A stretch of DNA of 64,000 nt from Pusillimonas minor (GTDB lineage Bacteria > Pseudomonadota > Gammaproteobacteria > Burkholderiales > Burkholderiaceae_B): NCBI RefSeq assembly GCF_014237865.1, contig NZ_JACJUU010000001.1:124001-188000 (forward strand). Reading direction: 5' to 3'. A program made the translations under genes and the position numbers. The notes below the pieces were generated by a model. The model worked only from the letters and a program-made list of their open reading frames with translations, had not been told where the DNA came from and ran no database searches. Shown here piece after piece: positions 19,418 through 25,986 of the stretch. Position 1 is the first letter of the stretch, and each line of letters begins with the position of its first letter.

Positions 19418-20038
19418 ATGAAAACGACCCGCAAGACTGCCGAGCTGATTCGCCAGCGCATCGAGGAGATGCCGGTCGGGGAGCCTTTTACCCCGACGGT
19501 ACTTCTGGAGTGCGGTACCCGTGCGTCCGTTGATCAGAACCTGTCTCGCCTAGTAAAAGCAGGGGTGATCGAACGTGTGACGCGCGGTGTCTTCGTGCGC
19601 CCCGAGGTCAGTCGTTTTGTCGGCAAGGTGATGCCCGAACCACTGAAGGTGGCCGAGACCGTTGCTAGAACAACTGGCGCGGTCGTTCAGGTTCACGGCG
19701 CTGAAGCCGCCCGTCGGCTTGAACTGACCACACAAGTTCCAACGCAGTCAGTCTTCGTGACCTCTGGTCCGTCGAAGCGAATCCGCGTGGGTAATATGGA
19801 GATTCGTCTGCAGCACGTTTGCCAACGCAAGCTAGCCCTGGCTGGCCGGCCGGCAGGCCTTGCCCTTTCAGCCATGTGGTACCTCGGCAAAACGGAAGTG
19901 ACACCTGCCCTTATCGAAAAGATTCGGCGCAAGCTGGGCTCGAGCGAATTCGAGGTTCTGAAGTCGGCGACTTCCTCAATGCCGGCGTGGATGAGCGATG
20001 CCATTTTCCGAAACGAACGGATGGCAGCTCATGCCTGA
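19418..20038 (+). CDS. abiEi: AbiEi-like antitoxin (DUF6088 family)
   Basis: 206 residues. N-terminal winged-helix (ELIRQRIEEMPVGEPFTP ... RLVKAGVIERVTRGVFVRP) followed by a C-terminal domain (VHGAEAARRLELTTQVPTQ, VTSGPSKRIRVGN). This is the DUF6088 relative of AbiEi, the transcriptional repressor and antitoxin of type IV AbiE systems, which act in phage abortive infection. It overlaps the following toxin gene by 8 bases, as in known abiE pairs. Codon use and position inside the island suggest acquisition by transfer. The AbiE role is inferred from family and pairing. Confidence 0.82.
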   Translation: MKTTRKTAELIRQRIEEMPVGEPFTPTVLLECGTRASVDQNLSRLVKAGVIERVTRGVFVRPEVSRFVGKVMPEPLKVAETVARTTGAVVQVHGAEAARRLELTTQVPTQSVFVTSGPSKRIRVGNMEIRLQHVCQRKLALAGRPAGLALSAMWYLGKTEVTPALIEKIRRKLGSSEFEVLKSATSSMPAWMSDAIFRNERMAAHA

Positions 20039-21044
20039 ACCCTTCCTGCACCTCGACGCTCAAGAGCAGTCCCAGATCTATCGGGCGCTCGCACCGCAAC
20101 TTGCGCGCTCGCCAGTCGTGCTGGAAAAGGATGTGTGGGTCTGCTGGGTGCTGCAGGCCCTGTTCACCATGCCCGGTCGGCTGCCCATGGCATTCAAAGG
20201 CGGCACCTCCCTGTCCAAGGTATTCGGCGCCATTGCCCGTTTTTCCGAGGATGTCGATATCACGCTCGACTATCGGGGTCTTGACGGCTCTTTCGACCCA
20301 TTTGCTGAGGGTGTGTCAAAGACGAGGCTGAAGAAATTCAGCGAGGACCTCAAGTCTTTCGTGCGCGACCATGCCTTCAATGTTGTGACGCCGCACATCC
20401 AGAAGATTCTCGCCGCTGAGTTTGATAGCAACGCCGCTGCGTTCCGGCTCGAACTCAGCGAGAACGGCGAGCAGATGCGCCTGCATTACCCCAGTGTGCT
20501 GGAAACGCCGGGGGACTATGTGGGCAACAGCGTCTTGATCGAGTTTGGTGGCCGCAACATCACCGAGCCGAATGTCGAACACATCGTCGAACCGGATATC
20601 ACGCCGCACGTAACCAGCCTGGCATTTCCGCGCTCAACAGTGAGCGTCTTGTCCCCGGCCCGCACATTCTGGGAAAAAGCGACGTTGATGCACGTCGAAT
20701 GTCAGCGCAACGAGTTCCGCGCCAGTGCCGAGCGCCTGTCACGCCACTGGTATGACTTGGCCATGTTGGTCGAACATGATCATGGCCAGGTCGCCATAGA
20801 GGATCGCGCCCTGCTGGCAGACGTGGTGAAACACAAGAAGGTCTTCTACAACGCGAGCTACGCCAACTACGATGCCTGCTTGACCGGTCAGCTTAGGCTT
20901 ATCCCGGAAGATGCTGTGCTTGCCGCCCTGCGTGATGACTTTCAGCGCATGATTAGCGCCGGCATGTTCATCGGTGAGCCGCCAACTTTTGATGCCATCG
21001 TCGATCGTCTTCGCGCCTTGGAAGCAGCCATTAATGAGCGCTGA
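20031..21044 (+). CDS. abiEii: AbiEii-like nucleotidyltransferase toxin
   Basis: 337 residues of the AbiEii/AbiGii nucleotidyltransferase family. The polymerase-beta-type motif is GGTSLSKVFG (about residues 53-62) followed by FSEDVDITLDY with the metal-binding Asp residues (about 71-81). The downstream helical part contains RTFWEKATLMHVE and RLSRHWYDLAML, both typical of the family. AbiEii toxins transfer nucleotides to tRNA or other targets and stop growth when the antitoxin fails. Start is the ATG at 20031, 8 bases inside abiEi. Cargo of the ssrA island. Confidence 0.88.
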   Translation: MPEPFLHLDAQEQSQIYRALAPQLARSPVVLEKDVWVCWVLQALFTMPGRLPMAFKGGTSLSKVFGAIARFSEDVDITLDYRGLDGSFDPFAEGVSKTRLKKFSEDLKSFVRDHAFNVVTPHIQKILAAEFDSNAAAFRLELSENGEQMRLHYPSVLETPGDYVGNSVLIEFGGRNITEPNVEHIVEPDITPHVTSLAFPRSTVSVLSPARTFWEKATLMHVECQRNEFRASAERLSRHWYDLAMLVEHDHGQVAIEDRALLADVVKHKKVFYNASYANYDACLTGQLRLIPEDAVLAALRDDFQRMISAGMFIGEPPTFDAIVDRLRALEAAINER

Positions 21045-21177
21045 TTTGATCAATCCCACAGGTGTCGATGTCGGCGGTTTGCAGGTCGACGACCCTGCTA
21101 TTCAAGGTTTTCTGGCCTTGTTGGAGACTAATATTCAGACAGGATGGCGGCCACGATGTCCGGTGCCAGCGTCGTGA
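21034..21177 (+). pseudogene. Start of a third abiE-operon gene, cut by repeat B
   Basis: An ATG overlapping the abiEii stop opens a frame whose first part reads MSADLINPTGVDVGG ... IQGFLALLETNIQ, with coding character. At 21144 it runs into repeat B and ends 12 codons later in antisense sequence of another gene. I read it as the 5' stub of a gene truncated when the repeat was joined here. I do not recognise the family. Confidence 0.45.
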
Positions 21178-21478
21178 GGTTGACCATCCGGCTCACGTAC
21201 GCCCGATCCATACCCTCACGCTCGGCAACCTCCGTCAGGTTTTCTGCTTCCCCGGACTCCAGCATCGCCAACCAGCGGTGGCCACGCGCCAGCGCCATTT
21301 GAATGGGCGTCGGTTTGTCGTTGATGGGCCTGGGCTTCAAGGTATTGCCGTCGGGAAGTCTCACCACCTTGCGACCGCCACGCCGCTTGATCTGGATCGG
21401 CACGGACAGGGTCAGCCGACCATCGCTGGTGCTGACCACATCCTGCTGGCCAGTCTTTTCGATGCGCACCTCGTTCAT
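21128..21478 (-). pseudogene. Recombinase-associated HTH protein, C-terminus lost (copy 1)
   Basis: 116 residues: a basic beta-rich N-terminus (RLTLSVPIQIKRRGGRKVVRLPDG), then PTPIQMALARGHRWLAML and a helix-turn-helix (LTEVAEREGMDRAYVSRMVNL). The intact copy at 24377-24811 has 144 residues; this one departs after IVAAIL, exactly where repeat B begins, and stops after three unrelated residues (SEY). Genes of this type follow large serine recombinases on mobile elements and the start overlaps the recombinase stop as ATGA. The product lacks about 30 C-terminal residues and its function is unknown. Confidence 0.65.
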
Positions 21479-21672
21479 GCTGTCACCTCCGCTGCTTCCT
21501 TGGCCGGCTCAGGCCGCAACTCGAGCACCAGCCGCTCGATGCCGTTCGGTCGCAGACGGACCTCGAGATCGGTCGGCGAGACGATCACCTTCTCGATCAA
21601 CAATTTGAAGATCCGGGTTTGCTCAGCGGGGAACAGTTGATCCCAGATGTTATCGATGCGCGTCATGGCGAC
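21144..21672 (-). repeat. Repeat B (copy at 24477-25005)
   Basis: 529 bp present twice in the same orientation, offset exactly 3333 bp with no gap seen, and about 95 per cent identical by eye. It holds the last codons of a serine recombinase gene and most of the small HTH gene that follows it. Differences are mainly third-position, so the two copies look like related elements rather than a very recent duplication. Confidence 0.88.
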
Positions 21673-21735
21673 CGTCACCTTGGCCTCGTCCAGTGACGGG
21701 TCCAGCTTCGCTGCGCGCGGCAGCCGACATCCAAT
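21475..21735 (-). pseudogene. Serine recombinase, C-terminal remnant (copy 1)
   Basis: Only the tail of a recombinase remains: LDPSLDEAKVTVAMTRID, then WDQLFPAEQTRIFKLLIEKV and LEVRLRPNGIERLVLEL. This resembles the zinc-ribbon/coiled-coil C-terminus of large serine recombinases. The resolvase catalytic domain and the DNA-binding recombinase domain are absent; upstream the frame meets a stop and non-coding sequence. Without these parts it cannot recombine DNA. Confidence 0.65.
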
Positions 21736-21787
21736 ACCTCAATTTGTAGTGGAGCGTTTTTAAGCGGGCACTATATAAATCAACGAC

Positions 21788-21985
21788 TTACGCTTTTAAC
21801 TGTCGAACTCGGGTTGCCAGGCACGACTCCTCGTAGGCCTCGATGTCCATCTGCCGGTAGAGCACCCGGCCGCAGAGCTTCAGGAACTTGGGCCCGAGTC
21901 CCTCGCTGCGCCAGCGTTCCAGGGTAGCCTCGCTGATGCTCCAGCGGGCAGCCAGTTGTTTTTGATTGAGGTGAACGACTTCCAT
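21788..21985 (-). CDS. Small helix-turn-helix (MerR/excisionase-like) protein
   Basis: 65 residues. LNQKQLAARWSISEATLERW is a winged-helix DNA-binding unit and GPKFLKLCGRVLYRQMDIEAYEE is the wing of AlpA/excisionase-type proteins. ATG at 21985 has a strong AAGGAGA site; an in-frame extension upstream has no support. It is divergent from hipB across a region with two inverted-repeat operators. It may be a recombination directionality factor or a regulator; the sequence does not decide. Confidence 0.75.
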   Translation of the reverse strand: MEVVHLNQKQLAARWSISEATLERWRSEGLGPKFLKLCGRVLYRQMDIEAYEESCLATRVRQLKA

Positions 21986-22126
21986 CTTGGTCTCCTTCCG
22001 AATGAGTTGGCAGGAGTCCATGAAGGCGCTGTTCGGCCGACGAGCCAAGCGGTATCGCTGCGCCGATCTATTCACCGCATTTTCTGCGGAGATTGGCCGG
22101 CCCATTCGCCGCAACACGGTTTGCAA

Positions 22127-22191
22127 ATTCCCGATCGGGATTATTCTGTTGTCTGTCTCGTTGGATTGAGCAAACATTCCCGAACGGGAAT
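22127..22191 (+). promoter_or_regulatory. Two HipB-type operators before hipB
   Basis: Two related inverted repeats: ATTCCCGATCGGGATT at 22127-22142 (core palindrome exact) and ATTCCCGAACGGGAAT at 22176-22191 (arms exact around AA). Their centres are 49 bp apart, in the space between the divergent HTH gene and hipB. Repeated operators of the type TCC-N-GGA are what HipB dimers bind in E. coli, so autoregulation is likely. Confidence 0.7.
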
Positions 22192-22213
22192 TTTCAATGA
22201 GCAGGCGGCACCG

Positions 22214-22558
22214 ATGATTCAGATCGACAGCATTCACACTCTCGGACGATCTCTGCGTGCGGCACGCAGGCAACTCGGCCTGACGCAGGCCCAACTGTCT
22301 TTGGCAGCCGATGTCGGCCTGCGTTTCATCGTCGAGCTGGAGGCCGGCAAACCAACTCTCCGGCTCGAACACGTGCTGCGCGTCATCAACACGCTGGGTG
22401 GCGAACTCAGCCTTGGCGGACTGCCCTCGGCCCCGAGTGATCCCGTTGCCTCAAGGCCATTGTCGGTCGCTGACCAACCGGCCAGCCACTTTGAACGGCA
22501 TCAGGCCTTGGACGAACTGGTTGCCCAGGCCCAAGCGCTCAAGATGGGGTACGAGTAG
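22214..22558 (+). CDS. hipB: HipB-family antitoxin/repressor
   Basis: 114 residues. An Xre-type helix-turn-helix covers residues 8-65 (LGRSLRAARRQLGLTQAQLS ... FIVELEAGKPTLRL), with the HipB hallmark VLRVINTLGGELSLGG. HipB normally neutralises the HipA kinase, encoded directly downstream. Here the next gene is yhaV on the other strand, and only the last part of a hipA gene survives about 3.4 kb away (25987-26268). The C-terminal third is Ser/Pro-rich and longer than E. coli HipB. Start ATG at 22214. Confidence 0.82.
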   Translation: MIQIDSIHTLGRSLRAARRQLGLTQAQLSLAADVGLRFIVELEAGKPTLRLEHVLRVINTLGGELSLGGLPSAPSDPVASRPLSVADQPASHFERHQALDELVAQAQALKMGYE

Positions 22559-22574
22559 ACACACGCGGCGCCAA

Positions 22575-23087
22575 TCACTGGGTTGCTGCCGCCCTGGCCA
22601 ATGATTCCTGCATCCGCTGCGATTCTTTCCGCGCCTCAGCCAGGAGCTGATCCCAGTCATCAGGCGGATGCCCGCTTTCGAGCATCTTGCGGAATACCCG
22701 GTAGGCGTCGTCGCTGCTCTCGTAGGCGCGTTTGGTGTCTTCGTCGTTCACCCAGGCGTAGACGATCACCTTGCTTTGGGCGTGGTAGCGGAAGAATAGT
22801 CGGTATTGCTGGAAGAACTTCGCCCGAAACCAGTGCTTGTGATCGTCACCGAGCGTCCCACCTTGGCGGTACTCCGGTCGCGTCGGATCTTGCGGAATGA
22901 CATCGAACGCCAGTTTGGTGATCGCGGCCAGCCGTTTGCTGGCGTTCTTTTTTACGTACCCGGCCGGGTCCTTCTGCTTCAGGGTCTCGACCTGCCGCGC
23001 CAGTGCTTCGATCTGCGCCAGGAACAGTGGATGGGCGAAGACAGTCCAGCCATGAATGACCAAGGGCTCAGGCTTCCCTGCGCTCAT
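22575..23087 (-). CDS. yhaV: YhaV-family ribonuclease toxin
   Basis: 170 residues of the YhaV type II toxin family (RelE-like fold), which cleaves mRNA and rRNA. Family segments: HGWTVFAHPLFLAQIEAL at the N-terminus, KLAFDVIPQDPTRPEYRQGG, HWFRAKFFQQYRLFFRYH, and IVYAWVNDEDTKRAYES. The C-terminus is helical and extends somewhat beyond the E. coli protein. It overlaps prlF by 4 bases (ATGA), so antitoxin and toxin are translationally coupled. Its 3' end faces hipB at a distance of 16 bp. Confidence 0.93.
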   Translation of the reverse strand: MSAGKPEPLVIHGWTVFAHPLFLAQIEALARQVETLKQKDPAGYVKKNASKRLAAITKLAFDVIPQDPTRPEYRQGGTLGDDHKHWFRAKFFQQYRLFFRYHAQSKVIVYAWVNDEDTKRAYESSDDAYRVFRKMLESGHPPDDWDQLLAEARKESQRMQESLARAAATQ

Positions 23088-23413
23088 TCATCGTCTTCCG
23101 ACAGGGCGGCATCGAGATCGACATCGACGCCGCCGACCAGCGCCTGGAGGCGTTGGACGAGACCGGCATCCACAGCTTGCAGCCGCTCGGGATGGCGAGT
23201 GATGTCGGCGGCCAGGAAGCCGAGGAACTGACTAAGCACCGGGTCATCACCTTCGGATGCTTCGACGCGCGTCAGCACCACCTCTCCGCTGGGGCGAATG
23301 GTGTAATGGATCTTGTCGCGCTTGCCCAGCTTGAGGGCACGACGCACGGTTTCTGGCACCGTGGTCTGGTAGCGATCGGTGAGTGTGGATTCGACTTCGA
23401 GGGTCGCGACCAT
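23084..23413 (-). CDS. prlF: PrlF-family antitoxin
   Basis: 109 residues. N-terminal AbrB/SpoVT swapped-hairpin DNA-binding domain (LTDRYQTTVPETVRRALKLG, then IHYTIRPSGEVVLTR), acidic C-terminal tail that would wrap the toxin. PrlF neutralises YhaV and represses the operon. ATG at 23413 has AGGAGA; the frame extends 17 codons upstream, into the promoter, but that part is not coding. Promoter and operators are readable just upstream. Confidence 0.93.
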   Translation of the reverse strand: MVATLEVESTLTDRYQTTVPETVRRALKLGKRDKIHYTIRPSGEVVLTRVEASEGDDPVLSQFLGFLAADITRHPERLQAVDAGLVQRLQALVGGVDVDLDAALSEDDE

Positions 23414-23446
23414 GGCGGTCTCCTGCGGATCTGGGTTGATGCTTGA

Positions 23447-23487
23447 ATGGTAATGCAGTCGCATTGTCTTGTCAATGCAGTTGCATT
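23447..23487 (-). promoter_or_regulatory. prlF-yhaV promoter with two embedded operators
   Basis: On the minus strand: TTGACA (23470-23475), 17-bp spacer, TACCAT (23447-23452). Two near-identical inverted repeats, AATGCAGTCGCATT (23452-23465) and AATGCAGTTGCATT (23474-23487), overlap the -10/spacer and the -35. Their centres are 22 bp apart, two helical turns, so two PrlF dimers could sit on one face and block RNA polymerase. Confidence 0.8.
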
Positions 23488-23545
23488 GCCTCCAAGGACA
23501 CCCGGCTCGAATGGGTGTAAATGGGTATGCATTTGGTCGGGGCGT

Positions 23546-23565
23546 CGGACGCGGGTTCGATTCCC
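23546..23565 (+). other. Degenerate tmRNA 3' (T-arm) fragment
   Basis: These 20 bases match the T arm of ssrA (19037-19056) at 18 positions, including GGGTTC and ATTCCC, but the acceptor and CCA end are missing. It looks like the remains of a displaced ssrA 3' end from an integration event. It lies about 205 bp before the second copy of the ssrA flank. Confidence 0.55.
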
Positions 23566-23769
23566 AAACAGGGAATTGAACTGGCGCCGGAAAGCAGACG
23601 AGGTTGAGCGGCCTTTCCGGGCACCAATCAGAGCGAAAAGCCTGTTTGATCGTCCACGGCAGAGATGCGTACAGGCAGGCTTTTCGATCGAGTTCGCACG
23701 GGTTCGCAGCAGCCCGCAGCGCTTCGATTCCGTACTTTCAATAGTCGTTTGGTGCGGGGTACCACCCCA

Positions 23770-24048
23770 CCACCAATATTTAAACCCCAACCTCTCTCGG
23801 TTGGGGTTTTTTCTTATGTGCTCCCGCCAGACCCCGCGAACACGCGCGGAACGCTGAGTAGGTTTGCGGACTTCGACAGTCCGGCTGCCTGCTTACCCCT
23901 GGCCACATGGTGCTCTCTCCGGGCCATTCCTCTCTCCTTTCTGCCCGGTTCAAAATTGCCCGAAGTCCGCAGCCGTCAGGCCTGCGACCTATGTAAATCA
24001 ATGCCTTGCGCGTTGATTGATCAAGCGGTTGTTTTTTGGAATTGGTAG
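23770..24048 (+). repeat. Repeat A': second copy of the ssrA 3' flank
   Basis: Begins with the CCACCAATATT that spans the tmRNA CCA end in copy 1 and carries the terminator hairpin, the GCTGAGTAGGTTTGCGGAC segment and the TATGTAAATCAATGCC motif at 23990. The surrounding stretch 23488-24080 has no convincing gene: between the T-arm fragment and A' there are about 200 bp with no feature that I can name. Confidence 0.85.
23785..23812 (+). terminator. Second copy of the ssrA terminator
   Basis: Stem CCCCAACC (23785-23792) / GGTTGGGG (23799-23806) and six T residues, identical to the hairpin after ssrA. No RNA gene precedes it directly, so it is a passenger of repeat A'. Confidence 0.85.
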
Positions 24049-24080
24049 GATGAGCACTTATGAATCCATCAGGAGAGGTC

Positions 24081-24314
24081 ATGGGAATCATCGATCAAAC
24101 GACCTACACGCTCACTTGCCCCAAATGTGGTGCCAGTGAATCTCAGAAAGTCCTCGACAAAGGCTCCAACTGGAGCGGTTCATGGTGGCAAAGCGGTGCG
24201 AGCTTCACGCACTTCCAAACAACCTGGGATGGCGAAGGCGGGCCTGTTGAGCCCAAGCTGTCCATCGCGACTTGTAAGAGTTGCCAGTCCAAGGCCCAGG
24301 TTGCCATCAGCTGA
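24081..24314 (+). CDS. Small zinc-ribbon protein, function unknown
   Basis: 77 residues with two CxxC knuckles (TCPKCG near residue 14 and CKSCQ near residue 64) that should bind one zinc ion. The middle is Gly/Ser/Trp-rich (SNWSGSWWQSGASF). The ATG at 24081 follows AGGAGAGGTC; an ATG 7 codons upstream lacks a site. It is the only cargo gene of the second array. I cannot name a family. Confidence 0.65.
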   Translation: MGIIDQTTYTLTCPKCGASESQKVLDKGSNWSGSWWQSGASFTHFQTTWDGEGGPVEPKLSIATCKSCQSKAQVAIS

Positions 24315-24376
24315 CGAGGAAATTTTGAAAGCTGCTTTGGCCCGGTAACCGTAACAATGCGGGTGGCGACTCAGGA

Positions 24377-24811
24377 TTACTTGGTGTTCAAGATTGCCCG
24401 CTGCTCACTCCATAACAGCGGCGTCCCCGATGCCAGATCAAACAACGTCACTTCTGACGGCAGCGTTTCATCGAGAATGGCGGCCACGATGTCCGGCGCA
24501 AGCGTGGTGAGGTTAACCATCCGGCTCACGTAAGCCCGATCCATACCCTCGCGCTCGGCAACCTCCGTCAGGCTTTCTGCCTCCCCGGATTCCAGCATCG
24601 CCAACCAGCGGTGACCACGCGCCAGCGCCATTTGAATGGGCGTCGGTTTGTCGTTGATGGGCCTGGGCTTCAAGGTATTGCCGTCGGGAAGCCTCACCAC
24701 CTTGCGACCACCGCGCCGCTTGACTAGGATCGGCACGGACAGGGTCAGCCGACCATCGCTGGTACTGACCACATCCGGCTGGCCAGTCTTTTCAATACGC
24801 ACCTCATTCAT
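24377..24811 (-). CDS. Recombinase-associated HTH protein, full length (copy 2)
   Basis: 144 residues, the complete form of the protein truncated at 21128-21478: basic N-terminal strands, PTPIQMALARGHRWLAML, helix-turn-helix (LTEVAEREGMDRAYVSRM) and the C-terminal segment DETLPSEVTLFDLASGTPLLW missing in copy 1. The helix-turn-helix resembles the KorB/ParB-like type. Such genes occur immediately behind large serine recombinases in proteobacterial islands; the start overlaps the upstream stop as ATGA. Role unknown; perhaps control of the recombinase. Confidence 0.72.
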   Translation of the reverse strand: MNEVRIEKTGQPDVVSTSDGRLTLSVPILVKRRGGRKVVRLPDGNTLKPRPINDKPTPIQMALARGHRWLAMLESGEAESLTEVAEREGMDRAYVSRMVNLTTLAPDIVAAILDETLPSEVTLFDLASGTPLLWSEQRAILNTK

Positions 24812-25005
24812 GTTGTCACCTCCGCTGCTTCCTTGGCCGGCTCGGGCCGCAACTCGAGCACCAGCCGCTCGATGCCGTTCGGTCGCAGCCGGACCTCGAG
24901 ATCGGTGGGCGAGACGATCACCTTCTCGATCAGCAATTTGAAGATCCGGGTTTGCTCAGCGGGGAACAGTTGATCCCAGATCGTATCGATGCGCGTCATG
25001 GCGAC
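24477..25005 (-). repeat. Repeat B' (second copy of repeat B)
   Basis: Same content and orientation as 21144-21672: recombinase tail plus the N-terminal three quarters of the HTH gene. Outside the repeat the two loci are unrelated, so its edges mark recombination or insertion joints. Confidence 0.88.
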
Positions 25006-25164
25006 TGGCGCGCCTTTTGCGTTGGCGATGATCTGGTCGAGATTAGCTTCGAATTGACCGATGCCATTCTTGTTCTCCACCGGGCGTGGCATGCCCAGGG
25101 CATCGTGGCCCCCGGCGGCGTTGATCAATTCTTTACGCGTAGCCATGCTCAATTGCCTCGTCAT
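24808..25164 (-). pseudogene. Chimeric frame: transposase-like N-terminus joined to recombinase tail
   Basis: 118 codons. The first 15 residues (MTRQLSMATRKELIN) resemble the start of transposases with an integrase core, but the rest of such a protein is missing. The middle (VENKNGIGQFEANLDQIIA) is of unknown origin, and from VAMTRID on it is the same serine recombinase tail as in copy 1. The catalytic domains of both parents are absent, so this is most likely a joint between two broken mobile genes that by chance stays open. Confidence 0.6.
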
Positions 25165-25280
25165 GATGGGCTCCCGTCGGCCCATCCGACGGGTAACACA
25201 TTACATGGGGCAACAGATCATCATGGGTAGCAAATATGATGAGTCAATGCGTGAGGCTCCGCCAACATCATTCATTCGCC

Positions 25281-25309
25281 TTGCCGGAAGACCAAAAAAG
25301 AACTATATT
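25281..25309 (+). promoter_or_regulatory. Promoter of the phd-parE pair
   Basis: TTGCCG (25281-25286), 17-bp spacer, TATATT (25304-25309), giving a leader of about 20 bases with GGAG before the antitoxin ATG at 25336. The layout is the same as for abiEi (TTGCGG, 17, TATATT). Confidence 0.6.
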
Positions 25310-25335
25310 AAGTCTTGTTAAATTGGAGCACAGCC

Positions 25336-25611
25336 ATGCGCTACTCATCACAAGTCAAGCCGATCAGCTATCTCAAAGCCAACGCAGCCGAGGTTCTGAC
25401 GCAGCTCGCGGAGCAGCGTGAACCGATGGTCATCACCCAAAACGGCGAAGCGAAGGCCGTCCTGCAGGACGTCGCATCGTACGAAGAGACGCAAGAAACA
25501 CTGGCCTTGCTGAAGATCCTCGCGTTGGGCAATCAGGATGTCGCCGCTGGAAAGGTCAAGCCTGTCGCTGACGTCGTTGCCCGCTTGCGGGGCAAGCGAG
25601 CCTCAGTCTGA
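25336..25611 (+). CDS. Phd/YefM-family antitoxin
   Basis: 91 residues. N-terminal Phd/YefM fold for DNA binding (VKPISYLKANAAEVLTQLAE, EPMVITQNGEAKAVL, VASYEET) followed by a helical toxin-binding tail ending ARLRGKR. Its stop overlaps the toxin start (TGATG). It would repress its own operon and neutralise the ParE/RelE-like toxin downstream. ATG at 25336 chosen for its GGAG. Confidence 0.9.
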   Translation: MRYSSQVKPISYLKANAAEVLTQLAEQREPMVITQNGEAKAVLQDVASYEETQETLALLKILALGNQDVAAGKVKPVADVVARLRGKRASV

Positions 25612-25952
25612 TGGCAGACCCATCTGCCAAGTTCGAGGTCCTGCTCACCGAAGGTGCCGAGCAAGACCTCGAGGCTATCCACGACTACATCGGCGAATTC
25701 GACTGCGTGACCAACGCCAACTATGTGTTGGATGAATTGATGTCCGTTGTAGAGCGTCTGTCGAAATTCCCGGAACGCGGCAGCTATCCGACGGAACTGG
25801 TCGGCCTTGGGATCAAAGAATACCGCCAGACATTCTTTAAACCCTACCGCGTGATCTACCGTGTCACAGGCAGCCAAGTTCTTATTTACCTGATTGCAGA
25901 CGGACGCCGTGACATGCAATCCTTACTCGCTCGTCGCCTGTTAGGCGCGTGA
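25611..25952 (+). CDS. ParE/RelE-family toxin
   Basis: 113 residues of the RelE/ParE superfamily: FEVLLTEGAEQDLEAIHDYI at the N-terminus, LSKFPERGSYPTELVGLGIKEYRQ in the middle, PYRVIYRV and VLIYLIADGRRDMQSLLARRLL at the end. The arginine/tyrosine pattern fits either a gyrase-poisoning ParE or a ribosome-dependent RelE; the pairing with a Phd-type antitoxin does not decide. Translationally coupled to the antitoxin. Confidence 0.9.
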   Translation: MADPSAKFEVLLTEGAEQDLEAIHDYIGEFDCVTNANYVLDELMSVVERLSKFPERGSYPTELVGLGIKEYRQTFFKPYRVIYRVTGSQVLIYLIADGRRDMQSLLARRLLGA

Positions 25953-25986
25953 CCCGCGCCAATGCTCATCAGCGCTCTCGACAGCG

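Noticed and set aside
23540-23580. A tRNA gene suggested by GGGTTCGATTCCC
   Set aside because: No acceptor stem, D arm or anticodon arm can be formed around it; it fits better as an ssrA T-arm remnant.
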